A stretch of 64,000 nt of DNA. Source: CAYRXM01 sp964449465. Lineage in GTDB: Bacteria; Chloroflexota; Anaerolineae; JAFGEY01. Shown here one piece after another: positions 17,078 through 25,100 of this stretch. The notes beneath the pieces were generated by a model. It was not told the DNA's origin, made no database searches, and saw only the letters and a program-made list of their open reading frames with translations. Location of the stretch: assembly GCA_964449465.1 (NCBI GenBank), contig CAYVBK010000003.1, positions 107,618 through 171,617 of the forward strand, given 5' to 3'. A program made the translations under genes and the position numbers. Within the stretch, counting starts at the first letter, position 1; each line of letters begins with the position of its first letter.

Positions 17078-18301
17078 ATGCCCACAAACGAGATCGAATT
17101 GACCGTTGAATCTATGGCTTTTAATGGACAAACTGTGGGCCGACACCAGGGACGGGTCGTTTTTGTGGCGGGAGCCATTCCGCATGAGCGAGTGCGGGCG
17201 CAAATCACCCTGGAACGGCCTCGTTGGGCACGGGCCCAAGTGACCCGTGTGCTACACCCCTCGCCTCATCGAGTCGAGCCGTGCTGCCCTTATTTTGGGC
17301 AATGCGGCGGCTGCGATTTTCAGCACATCGGCTATGCGGCCCAACTGGATTATAAACGACAAATTGTGATTGAACAATTACAAAGAACATCACACATAGA
17401 CAATCCATCGGTCGCCGCCACGTTGGGTATGGATAGCCCCTGGCAGTACCGCAACCATGTCGAGTTTTCGTTCGACGCACAAGGCCAGGTCGGTCTGCAA
17501 GCAGCGCACAGCCATCAGGTGATCCCGATACAGCGGTGTCTCCTCATTCACCCACTGCTGGAGGACATGTATGCCGGCTTGGGCCACAGGCAACCGGGCT
17601 GGTCTCGCCTGACCCTGCGGGTCGGTGCGAACACCAGCGAGCGCATGGGCATCGTGGAAACGGGCAAGAACCTGAGGCCAGAGGTCACCGACTCGCTGCC
17701 CGGATCCTGGCTCTGGCGGCACTCTCGTGGCGACCATATCATCCTGCGCGGCTCGGACGCCTATCACGAAAGGCTGCGCGAACAGACATTGCGCGTTTCT
17801 GCCGGGAGCTTTTTCCAGGTCAATACCACCCAAACCGAGGCAATGTTGGATGCGGTCGAGTCCTTTTTGTCGCCACAACCCGACGACACCCTGGTAGATG
17901 TCTATTGTGGAGTCGGCGCCATCGGCCTATCTATGATAGACCGGGTCGGGCAGTTGATCGGCATCGAAGAAAACCCGGCCGCCATCGCCGACGCGCAGAT
18001 CAACAGCAGAGGACGCGGCCTCTGGATCGGTCAACAGGCCGAAGCTGCGCTGACTTGGCTCAAAGAACCGGTGTCAGCCATCATCCTCGATCCGCCACGT
18101 CAGGGCTGCCGCCCCTCTGTCCTGGCGGCCCTGGCCCACCTGCGGCCGCGTCGGATCGTGTACATTTCGTGCGACCCCACCACCCTGGCCCGCGACGCGG
18201 TCCACCTGATTCAGGCCGGATTTCGGCTGGTGCATGCACAGCCTGTGGACATGTTTCCACAGACCTGTCATATCGAGACTGTTTCGTGTTGGACGGCATA
18301 G
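17078..18301 (+). CDS. RumA/RlmD-like 23S rRNA (uracil-5-)-methyltransferase
   Basis: A 407-residue TrmA/RumA-family enzyme that uses S-adenosylmethionine to make 5-methyluridine in RNA. An N-terminal TRAM domain spans about residues 1-58. Iron-sulfur cysteines C69 or C70, C76 and C79 (CPYFGQCGGC) are followed by a later Cys in IQRCLLIHP. The SAM motif is DVYCGVGAIGLSM (about 281-293), ILDPPRQGC carries the catalytic-loop Asp-Pro-Pro, and YISCDPTTLARD holds the nucleophilic Cys. The [4Fe-4S] set favours RumA/RlmC/RlmD over TrmA, but the exact rRNA position cannot be told. AGAGG precedes the ATG. Confidence 0.9.
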   Translation: MPTNEIELTVESMAFNGQTVGRHQGRVVFVAGAIPHERVRAQITLERPRWARAQVTRVLHPSPHRVEPCCPYFGQCGGCDFQHIGYAAQLDYKRQIVIEQLQRTSHIDNPSVAATLGMDSPWQYRNHVEFSFDAQGQVGLQAAHSHQVIPIQRCLLIHPLLEDMYAGLGHRQPGWSRLTLRVGANTSERMGIVETGKNLRPEVTDSLPGSWLWRHSRGDHIILRGSDAYHERLREQTLRVSAGSFFQVNTTQTEAMLDAVESFLSPQPDDTLVDVYCGVGAIGLSMIDRVGQLIGIEENPAAIADAQINSRGRGLWIGQQAEAALTWLKEPVSAIILDPPRQGCRPSVLAALAHLRPRRIVYISCDPTTLARDAVHLIQAGFRLVHAQPVDMFPQTCHIETVSCWTA

Positions 18302-18316
18302 CAAAAGCGATAGAAT

Positions 18317-18997
18317 ATGAACATGGTGACCAGCGCAGTATTGAACCTGATTTTCAAATTGGAGCAGCATCGGATACTGGATGTATCGTTGCGCCGCTGG
18401 ATCGGCGTCTTGCTGCTGCTGATGCCGCTGCTGGCCCTGCTCAAATGGCTGTCGTGGTGGTATGCGGCACCTTGCACCTTGATCCTGGCCTTGATCCAGG
18501 TGGGCTGCTTGTGGGCGGCGCGGCGCGGCTATGTCGTAATCGAGTGGGAAAGATGGAGCGGGGAAAAAACGGCTCAGGCTGCCTTGCGCGCCGACGAGCA
18601 GGTACCGGTCTGGGCATCGGGAGTGTTTGCGGTAGGGGGCAAAACCTGTATGGTGCTGCATCAACCGGCACTCTATTCGTTCCTGCGCACCCGCGAGCAT
18701 GTAATCATGACCCAAATTCATCGGACGCGATTTTTGCTATTGGCTGCATCATCCTCGGCGCTGGTAGGCTGGTGGTATGTCTTTTTTCAGCCGGGCCTGG
18801 TGCAATGCGTCCAAACCGGGTACATTGTGCAAGGAGTTCACAAGCGGCCGGGGTTGGCCCTGACTTTTTATCCAGAGGAGCAGCCGAATCGTCCCGAAAC
18901 GATTTATCTGGCCTTTGCCGATGAGGTTACCGGCTGGCGAGTGCTGGACGATCTGGCTGTGGATATTCCACAGACGGCGCATCAAAAGGCTGACTAA
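18317..18997 (+). CDS. Membrane protein of unknown function
   Basis: A 226-residue protein with one or two membrane helices near residues 27-65 and another near 134-156, and a C-terminal soluble segment. I do not recognise the family. It starts 15 bases after the methyltransferase stop with only a weak ribosome site, so it is probably translated from the same mRNA. Its last 71 bases overlap, on the opposite strand, the 3' end of the GNAT acetyltransferase gene. Confidence 0.6.
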   Translation: MNMVTSAVLNLIFKLEQHRILDVSLRRWIGVLLLLMPLLALLKWLSWWYAAPCTLILALIQVGCLWAARRGYVVIEWERWSGEKTAQAALRADEQVPVWASGVFAVGGKTCMVLHQPALYSFLRTREHVIMTQIHRTRFLLLAASSSALVGWWYVFFQPGLVQCVQTGYIVQGVHKRPGLALTFYPEEQPNRPETIYLAFADEVTGWRVLDDLAVDIPQTAHQKAD

Positions 18998-19607
18998 ACG
19001 TCATCTCGGCCAGCCAATCGCGTTTTTCCAGCACCATATCGTAGGACAACATTTGCTTGCGCCGACGCGAGATGATAAAAAACGGTGCAAGGCGGCGATA
19101 AGCCGGGCTGCGCAAAAAGGACAGGTCATCGTCCGACTCTAGATCGGCATAATGAGAGCCGTCCATCTTGAACCCGCAGCGTTGGTAACAGCGAATCGCC
19201 CGCTCGTTCGCCGCCGCCACGTCGAGAAACATACGCTCAAAACCCAAATCGAGAAAATAATAGCGCAAAAACACCCGCAACGACTCACTGCCGTATCCCT
19301 GCCCCACAAACCGCGCCCCAAACCCAATACCAAGCCGCGCCGAACACTGCCACAAAATCTCTCGCAAAGAAATACGCCCGATCAGACAGCGATGCTCATT
19401 TTCGACGGCATAATACACCCGCCGCCCATCCCGCATCAACTGTGAAAACCATAGATCGTTCTGCTCTGCCGAGCGCGGCGGCCAGTCAAACAATTGATAC
19501 AGCGGATCCCGCGAAGGCAACCAGGCCAGTGGATCATCCAAATCCTGCCGCGTCAGTAGCCGGATCGTCACCCGCGGCCCTTGAAGGCAAATCGGCTTGA
19601 CTTGCAT
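18927..19607 (-). CDS. GNAT-family N-acetyltransferase
   Basis: A 226-residue GNAT protein of the RimJ/RimL type. It has an N-terminal RLLTRQDLDDPLAWL segment, a beta-strand GRISL near residues 77-81, an acetyl-CoA pyrophosphate loop around GARFVGQGYGSESLRVFL (about 97-114), and FERMFLDVAAANERAIRCYQRCGF (about 123-146), the characteristic substrate-side motif. The last 40 residues are extra to the domain and lie in the region overlapping the convergent gene. GAGGGG precedes the ATG. It is followed by no other gene on its strand. The acceptor is unknown. Confidence 0.85.
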   Translation of the reverse strand: MQVKPICLQGPRVTIRLLTRQDLDDPLAWLPSRDPLYQLFDWPPRSAEQNDLWFSQLMRDGRRVYYAVENEHRCLIGRISLREILWQCSARLGIGFGARFVGQGYGSESLRVFLRYYFLDLGFERMFLDVAAANERAIRCYQRCGFKMDGSHYADLESDDDLSFLRSPAYRRLAPFFIISRRRKQMLSYDMVLEKRDWLAEMTFSQPFDAPSVEYPQPDRPALASR

Positions 19608-19617
19608 CGCTCGCCCC

Positions 19618-19857
19618 TCACTCTAGATCGGCACCGTCACCATTGACGTTTTGATACAACCTGGCTTGCTCAACGCGCATCACCGGAATTTGCCCGCGAA
19701 TGGGGTACTGACGGCGGCAATCGCGACAAACCAGCTGGCGATCCTGGTTCTGCCCCCCGCTATGCCCCTCAACCAGGCTCAATCGTCCCGCATCAATACG
19801 CGAGCTATTCGCACAGACCGGGCAACGCAACAAAGTCAACACCACATTCCAATCCAC
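19618..19857 (-). CDS. Trm112-like zinc-ribbon protein
   Basis: A 79-residue protein with a first metal knuckle RCPVC (Cys 12 and 15) and a second CRDC (about 44-47), followed by QYPIRGQIPVM. This matches the Trm112p/UPF0434 (YcaR-like) fold, whose members act as small zinc partners of methyltransferases or remain uncharacterised in bacteria. It starts with GTG at 19857 behind GAGGAG. It lies 10 bases upstream of the GNAT gene on the same strand and probably shares its transcript. Confidence 0.82.
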   Translation of the reverse strand: MDWNVVLTLLRCPVCANSSRIDAGRLSLVEGHSGGQNQDRQLVCRDCRRQYPIRGQIPVMRVEQARLYQNVNGDGADLE

Positions 19858-19947
19858 TCTTTGCTCCTCGTTTCAGTGTACCTCAGACAAGTATAGCACA
19901 ATCAACCCTGCGCGCCAAAAATCGTCGTCTCTCCACATAGATATGCT

Positions 19948-20132
19948 GTAACTACCTACCTTGAGCCGAAAATTAGCCTTTGGGAGTGTCATTCTGAAAG
20001 CCTGCCCTGAGCGGAACGAAGGGAGCGCGGCGAACGTTTTTTGTTCGCCGCGACAAAGAATCTCGTTGTACACCGCAAAGAGAGATTCTTCGCGCCTGAC
20101 GGCGCTCAGAATGACAGTGGGTAGGTAGTTAC
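19948..20132. repeat. MITE-like palindromic element
   Basis: A 185-base non-coding element bounded by exact 13-bp terminal inverted repeats (19948-19960 and 20120-20132). Inside are an exact 11-bp inverted pair TGTCATTCTGA (19987-19997 with 20106-20116) and a 10-bp hairpin (20026-20035 with 20043-20052). It has no coding capacity and looks like a non-autonomous mobile repeat. It fills most of the 400-base gene-free stretch between 19858 and 20257; the rest of that stretch carries the kinase promoter region. Confidence 0.75.
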
Positions 20133-20151
20133 GATATGCCTATGATCGGAC

Positions 20152-20191
20152 TGTAACCCAGATGTAACCTGATCCCCTGAGAGCGTATGAT
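20152..20191 (+). promoter_or_regulatory. Possible activator-dependent promoter of the kinase operon
   Basis: TGTAACC occurs twice in direct orientation, 11 bases apart (20152-20158 and 20163-20169), followed 16 bases later by a -10-like TATGAT (20186-20191). The second copy falls where a -35 box would be. An 11-base spacing in front of a weak -35 is typical of OmpR/PhoB-type regulator sites. The regulator is unknown. Confidence 0.4.
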
Positions 20192-20257
20192 AAAATTATG
20201 GCAGAATGAACCCCCTGAAAAAGGCCAGAACAAGATTCAATTGGAGAGGGGAATGCC

Positions 20258-21274
20258 ATGTCTTTGCCCAAAGGAACGCTGTTAAGGTTAAAACGCTATC
20301 AAATTACCAAGCTGCTGACACGCGGTGGCTTTGGCTTTATCTACCTGGCCCATGATCGCCTGACCGGGCGGCAGGTGGCGATCAAAGAATTGATCCCCGA
20401 ACTGGTCAATGATGCCCAAGTACTGCGCCGCTTTGTGCGTGAAGGGCGCACGTTGCAGCGACTGCGACATCTCAACCTGGTTCAAACCGAGGCCATGTTC
20501 CGCGAGTATGACAACTATTACCTGGTTATGGAATACCTCAGCGGCGGCTCGCTGGCCGACCGTATGGAGGCCGGGCAGAAATGGGAGCCTACGGCAGCCA
20601 TCCGCATCATGGTGGCTCTGTGCGATGCGCTGCAATACCTGCACCACACCGGCATTACCCACTGCGATTTGCAGCCCGGCAACATTCTCTTTGACGACCA
20701 AAACCGCCCCAGGCTGATCGATCTGGGCATCGCCCACGTATCCGACCTGTTTGTCCACCGCCCCTGGCGCACCGAACAAGATGTGTCTCTCGGCACCATC
20801 TTTTATATGGCTCCAGAGCAATTGGACGGCGTGCGTGATGATCCACGCATAGACCTGTATGCATTGGGCGCGCTGCTGTATCAAATGCTGGCTGGGCAAC
20901 CTTATCTGGATTTTGATCTGCGCAACACACCGGGCGCCCGCGCCGACAATGTCAACCGCGTGCGCCAGCAAATGCCTGCCGACATTCCCGATATTCCCCC
21001 TGCGCTCAACCGGGTCATTCTGACGGCCCTGGCCAAGCAGCCCAATGATCGATACCCCGATGTGATAACCTGGGCGCAAGAACTAACCCATGTGGCCATG
21101 CCCTTTTCTTCGGCCGATGCCGATGGCGAATCAATATGGGTGGCGCACGACGAGATCAGGCTGCGATCCAGGCCGCCGGCGCCCGATTGGCCGTCTTGGA
21201 TATGGCCCACCCTGTTGGTAGCCAACCTGGGCGTGATGCTGCTGGCAGCCTTGCTGCTGCTGGGTCATTCGTGA
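20258..21274 (+). CDS. Hanks-type Ser/Thr protein kinase with C-terminal membrane anchor
   Basis: A 338-residue kinase. The glycine loop is RGGFGFIYLA (22-31), the ATP lysine is K43 (AIKEL), and the catalytic loop is HCDLQPGN (135-142) with D137 and N142. The metal-binding motif is DLG (155-157), and an APEQ motif follows. The usual Arg of HRD is Cys and the Phe of DFG is Leu. This departs from RD kinases and suggests activity that does not depend on activation-loop phosphorylation. A single helix near residues 314-334 anchors it, with almost no extracytoplasmic sensor. It is followed at 13 bases by an FHA gene and so probably signals through it. Confidence 0.9.
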   Translation: MSLPKGTLLRLKRYQITKLLTRGGFGFIYLAHDRLTGRQVAIKELIPELVNDAQVLRRFVREGRTLQRLRHLNLVQTEAMFREYDNYYLVMEYLSGGSLADRMEAGQKWEPTAAIRIMVALCDALQYLHHTGITHCDLQPGNILFDDQNRPRLIDLGIAHVSDLFVHRPWRTEQDVSLGTIFYMAPEQLDGVRDDPRIDLYALGALLYQMLAGQPYLDFDLRNTPGARADNVNRVRQQMPADIPDIPPALNRVILTALAKQPNDRYPDVITWAQELTHVAMPFSSADADGESIWVAHDEIRLRSRPPAPDWPSWIWPTLLVANLGVMLLAALLLLGHS

Positions 21275-21287
21275 ATCAGGATCGCTG

Positions 21288-22139
21288 ATGAAAAAGACAA
21301 TCTGGTGGTTGGGATGGATATGGCTGATTGGAGGCGGGCTGTGCATCATCTGGGCAATCTGGCGGCTGGGCCTGGCCGAACCGCTGCGTGCACTGCCAGT
21401 CTCCATCTCTCCAGAGGCCGATACTTTGCTGTCTGCCCTGCTTTTGCCTCCATGGAGTGAACTGGCAGCCGGAGCGGTGGGTATGGCACTGATCCTCTGC
21501 GGAATGGGGTTACTGTTGCAACGCGGCTGGGTGCGGATCGTTCTGGTGACTACCCATAGCGTGATGGCTGGCGGCTCACTGATCGGCTGGATGGCCGTAT
21601 GGCTGCTTCAGCAGACGCCCGAAACACGCTGGTGGCCGGGGCCGGTCATCGCCCTGGCCTTGACCGTCCTGCACGGCGGCCTGGCTTTTTGGCTGAACAG
21701 CCTGGATATGGCCGAACTGTTTGCGTGGCTGCCACTGCAAACCACCGTCGTTGCCTCCGGTCAATGCGAGTTTTGTCACCAGGAGCTAGACCCGCAAACC
21801 GGCCAATGTCCTCACTGCGCCCATCTGCCCGAATCGTCCGGCGACATGTTGACAGCACGCCTGATCCGCATCCAGGACGACGCCAGCTTTTGGCTCAACC
21901 CAGACCGCGAAACCCTGATCGGACGTGGATCGCTGCAAAATGACATCAACTTGAACAACCCCACCGTTTCGCGACAGCACGCCCGCATCAACTATGAAGC
22001 AGGGCAGTTTGTGCTGACCGCCCTGCACGACTCGAACGGCACCTGGGTCAATGACACACAGGTTCGCCAGCAGGCCTTGCGCTCCGGCGACGAGATTCGC
22101 CTGGGCCGGGCACGCTTTCGTTTTGTCATCGAAAAATGA
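21288..22139 (+). CDS. Membrane protein with zinc ribbon and C-terminal FHA domain
   Basis: A 283-residue protein. Four hydrophobic segments lie in residues 5-145. A zinc ribbon (CEFCHQ and CPHCA, about 162-179) follows, then an FHA phosphothreonine-binding domain at about 205-283 with the conserved LIGRG, SRQHARI and DSNGTWVND elements. The FHA domain is cytoplasmic if the even number of helices is right. It lies between a Ser/Thr kinase (13 bases upstream) and a large protein (19 bases downstream), so it likely reads the kinase's output at the membrane. Confidence 0.85.
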   Translation: MKKTIWWLGWIWLIGGGLCIIWAIWRLGLAEPLRALPVSISPEADTLLSALLLPPWSELAAGAVGMALILCGMGLLLQRGWVRIVLVTTHSVMAGGSLIGWMAVWLLQQTPETRWWPGPVIALALTVLHGGLAFWLNSLDMAELFAWLPLQTTVVASGQCEFCHQELDPQTGQCPHCAHLPESSGDMLTARLIRIQDDASFWLNPDRETLIGRGSLQNDINLNNPTVSRQHARINYEAGQFVLTALHDSNGTWVNDTQVRQQALRSGDEIRLGRARFRFVIEK

Positions 22140-22158
22140 TCCGAGCTAGAGGGCCAAC

Positions 22159-24903
22159 ATGTTGACCATATATCCTGCCATCATTATCAGTCTGGGAGAC
22201 CGGGCCACGCGCACCCTGACCCGGTATATGCGGCATTTGCAGCACGACAAAGGCCATGTTCCAGCCATCCTGCCCTGGATTGTCGGCGGCGAGCCGGCCA
22301 TCGGGGACATTGCCGGCGAGCCGTTTCAACACACCCTGCTCATGCCCGACATTGCCGCAGGTGAGCCGCTCACATGGGCGACGAACGGACGCGCCCATCT
22401 GCCGACGGATCGCCACAAGCGCACCCGCGCCGCGGCATGTCTGGCCTGGGCGCAGCAGGTTGACCAAATTCAGGGCCGCCTGCTGCAAAATATTTCACGA
22501 ATGTTTTCGCTGCCTGTCGTAGAACAAATGAAAGCAATGGACCTGCCGCTGACCCTGAACGGACAAATAGATATTTATGTGTTGGCCGATTTGGGCGATT
22601 GGCTGGGCAGCGGGGTTTTTATAGATGCCGCCGATCTGATCGCCCAAACTTGCCGGCAAATCGGTCTGACCTCCTCCATGGCCGGGCTGCTGTATCTACC
22701 TGATGCCACCTCGCCGTCGCCGCTAGAAGAGGCCACTGCCTATGCCGCGCTCAAAGAACTGGAACACCGCACTCTATCGCGCCTGTCGCCCGGCCGCGAT
22801 CCGGTATTCAATGCCGGTTGTTACCTGTTCGATACCGTCAATCAGGCCGGATATACCTTTGCCGACGAATCGCAGCAAATCCAGATCGTCAGTGAATGGC
22901 TGTACACCATGACCTGTTCCAATATGGCCGCCACACTGCGCGCCCACCGCACTCAGCGATACCAATCGGCTAGACTGCGCGGCCACGCCCGTTGTTATGA
23001 CAGCATCGGCATGGCCGTGCGCTATGTGCCGCTCGATCTGCTGACCGACTGGATGACGGCACAGTGGAGCCTGGACGTATTGCACAACCTGACCGCTGAT
23101 ATAACGCACGAGCCAACGTGCAAACAGGCGCAGGCCTGGATAGAACGTCTGGGGTTGAGCCATCGAGTGCTGCTCAGCCGGCTACAGCATCAACATACAC
23201 CCGATATTCAAGACGCCACACAGCCACTGCGCCGTGCCCGGCTGAACCAGATGGACGGACAGACGCGGCAATCACTGCGGCTGATGCGCGAAAAACACCT
23301 GCCGACCTTGCGTCAAAACCTGGCGCAGGCCATACCATCGGCCTGCTCAGAGATTGACTCGTGGCTAGATGCAGCCGTGCAAATGATCCTCGAAGATACC
23401 CCGCGCGGCGCCGTCCCGGCGGCGCAACAATTTCTGGTGCAACTGCAAGCCCAGATCGCCGAACAGAAAAATGGCCTGCAAGAACTGCGCCGAGAGCAAC
23501 GGCGGCGTCTGCATCGCGCCCAAGAGACAGGCAACGCAGCACAATCGCTGCTGCGCAGCGCGGTGATGAGCAGCCCGCCATGGGGCATCATCGGCGCATC
23601 CATGCTGTCGTTGCTGCTGCCGGTGCCCTATCTGCTGCACTTGATCGGCCGGGTTATCTGGCCGCAGCATCAGGTCAGCGGCGGCGCAGCCATCCTGATC
23701 TTGTTTGTCGCCCTGATCGGCACCATCGGATGGAGCCTCTGGCAAGGCGAGCGACATCGCCGCATCACTGGCGAGCGCCATGCCAGGATGGTTCAGGAGC
23801 GATTTGAACTGGAATGTCTACCCCATTTTGAACAAATCATGTCTCAAATCTATGACCATGCGCAGCAAGCTATTGCCCAGGCTCAGGCCCAACTGGATCT
23901 CTTGTCGGACGAACTAGAGCGCACGATCAGGTCGCTGCGCCAGGATGCCGAACATCTCTTGGAACAAATTGAGCAATCGGCTCAACCCGGCCTGATGCGC
24001 TCGGTCATCAATGCCGAATCGAGCCGCCGCTTGTACCACAAGACTCTGGCCGATTCGCTACCTCAAGGAACAGCCATCTGGTCACGCATCAAATGGTCGG
24101 CCGCTCAAGATGCTCCGGCGCAGAGCGAACGGCCGGCAGGATGGCTCGGTAAATCGCTGCACGAGTGGGGACATTTGCTGGTGTGCGAAAACCTGTCTCA
24201 CGCCACACTGTTCAGCTTTATTCCCCAAAGCGACATTCAACCGACATTGAAACACATGTGCGACGATGCCCAACCTCTGTGGAATTACGATCCCGCGTCG
24301 GTGCAACGGATCAAAACGCACCGTATGACCTTGCTTGGCTCTGATCTGAATCTCCAGCCAGATTTCGATCCGTCAGCCATCCCGGTGCAACTGGCAGACC
24401 GGCATCGCCTGATCGTGATCCAGGTGCATCAAGGCATGCCGCTATGGGCCATCCGGCGCATTGCCGAGTACCGCAGACATTACGCCGCATTTCTCCGGCA
24501 TGGGCAGATCCCTTTGCACACCGCGCCGCAAGGTAGCCTGGCTCCCGACCTGATCGCCAGTCGGCCGGCCGGCCAGCCCAACGCAACAGCCCTGTTCGCT
24601 GCCGCTCTGGCACTGAATATCGTGATCAATGATGAGGAGCATGGCTATCGGGCACCGCAGAGCCAGGGGCGGACGTTGGATTTGGGCAAAAATCGCCTCC
24701 ACGCGGTGGCCCTGCTGGGTATGGACGAAGCCACCTGCCGGGCCATCCAGCAACGGCTGGAGCGCATCTGTGCGGAAAAAGGCCGGGCGACCGTGCAGGC
24801 TATCCTGGACGAATACATGACCATGGTTCCCGACCTGGAGGATTGGGAGATTCGCGGTATTTTAGATTGGGGGAAATTTTATGGATTGGAATTTGCCGGC
24901 TAG
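22159..24903 (+). CDS. Large membrane-spanning protein, possibly tubulin-like (Tubulin_2 type)
   Basis: A 914-residue protein. Residues 1-380 have an N-terminal IIISLGDRATRTLTRYM segment and a later DLGDWLGSGVFIDAADLI segment. Together these resemble the nucleotide-binding GLGGTG and GGTGSG elements of bacterial tubulin-like domain proteins, though degenerate. A coiled, charged region (about 375-470) leads to two helices at 475-503 and 508-528, followed by a helical and globular C-terminal part. It follows the kinase and FHA genes closely. I am not sure of the tubulin-like call: the G-box glycines are incomplete, and GTP binding may be lost. Confidence 0.5.
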   Translation: MLTIYPAIIISLGDRATRTLTRYMRHLQHDKGHVPAILPWIVGGEPAIGDIAGEPFQHTLLMPDIAAGEPLTWATNGRAHLPTDRHKRTRAAACLAWAQQVDQIQGRLLQNISRMFSLPVVEQMKAMDLPLTLNGQIDIYVLADLGDWLGSGVFIDAADLIAQTCRQIGLTSSMAGLLYLPDATSPSPLEEATAYAALKELEHRTLSRLSPGRDPVFNAGCYLFDTVNQAGYTFADESQQIQIVSEWLYTMTCSNMAATLRAHRTQRYQSARLRGHARCYDSIGMAVRYVPLDLLTDWMTAQWSLDVLHNLTADITHEPTCKQAQAWIERLGLSHRVLLSRLQHQHTPDIQDATQPLRRARLNQMDGQTRQSLRLMREKHLPTLRQNLAQAIPSACSEIDSWLDAAVQMILEDTPRGAVPAAQQFLVQLQAQIAEQKNGLQELRREQRRRLHRAQETGNAAQSLLRSAVMSSPPWGIIGASMLSLLLPVPYLLHLIGRVIWPQHQVSGGAAILILFVALIGTIGWSLWQGERHRRITGERHARMVQERFELECLPHFEQIMSQIYDHAQQAIAQAQAQLDLLSDELERTIRSLRQDAEHLLEQIEQSAQPGLMRSVINAESSRRLYHKTLADSLPQGTAIWSRIKWSAAQDAPAQSERPAGWLGKSLHEWGHLLVCENLSHATLFSFIPQSDIQPTLKHMCDDAQPLWNYDPASVQRIKTHRMTLLGSDLNLQPDFDPSAIPVQLADRHRLIVIQVHQGMPLWAIRRIAEYRRHYAAFLRHGQIPLHTAPQGSLAPDLIASRPAGQPNATALFAAALALNIVINDEEHGYRAPQSQGRTLDLGKNRLHAVALLGMDEATCRAIQQRLERICAEKGRATVQAILDEYMTMVPDLEDWEIRGILDWGKFYGLEFAG

Positions 24904-25100
24904 AGGGGCATAGCGGTTGAACCTGATTCGTCAATCCAGCTTTTCCGATTTTCAACCTGCTTCTCAGTGATCAATTGAACATCCATTATCTCTCCACTGC
25001 CTGATTGTGTCATAGCTGGCCTGGTTGAAAAAAGGCCATTTGCCCGTCAACTCGCCTGATAGAACCTTGTTCTCGTGCCTGTTAAGCACAAGGCTCAAAA

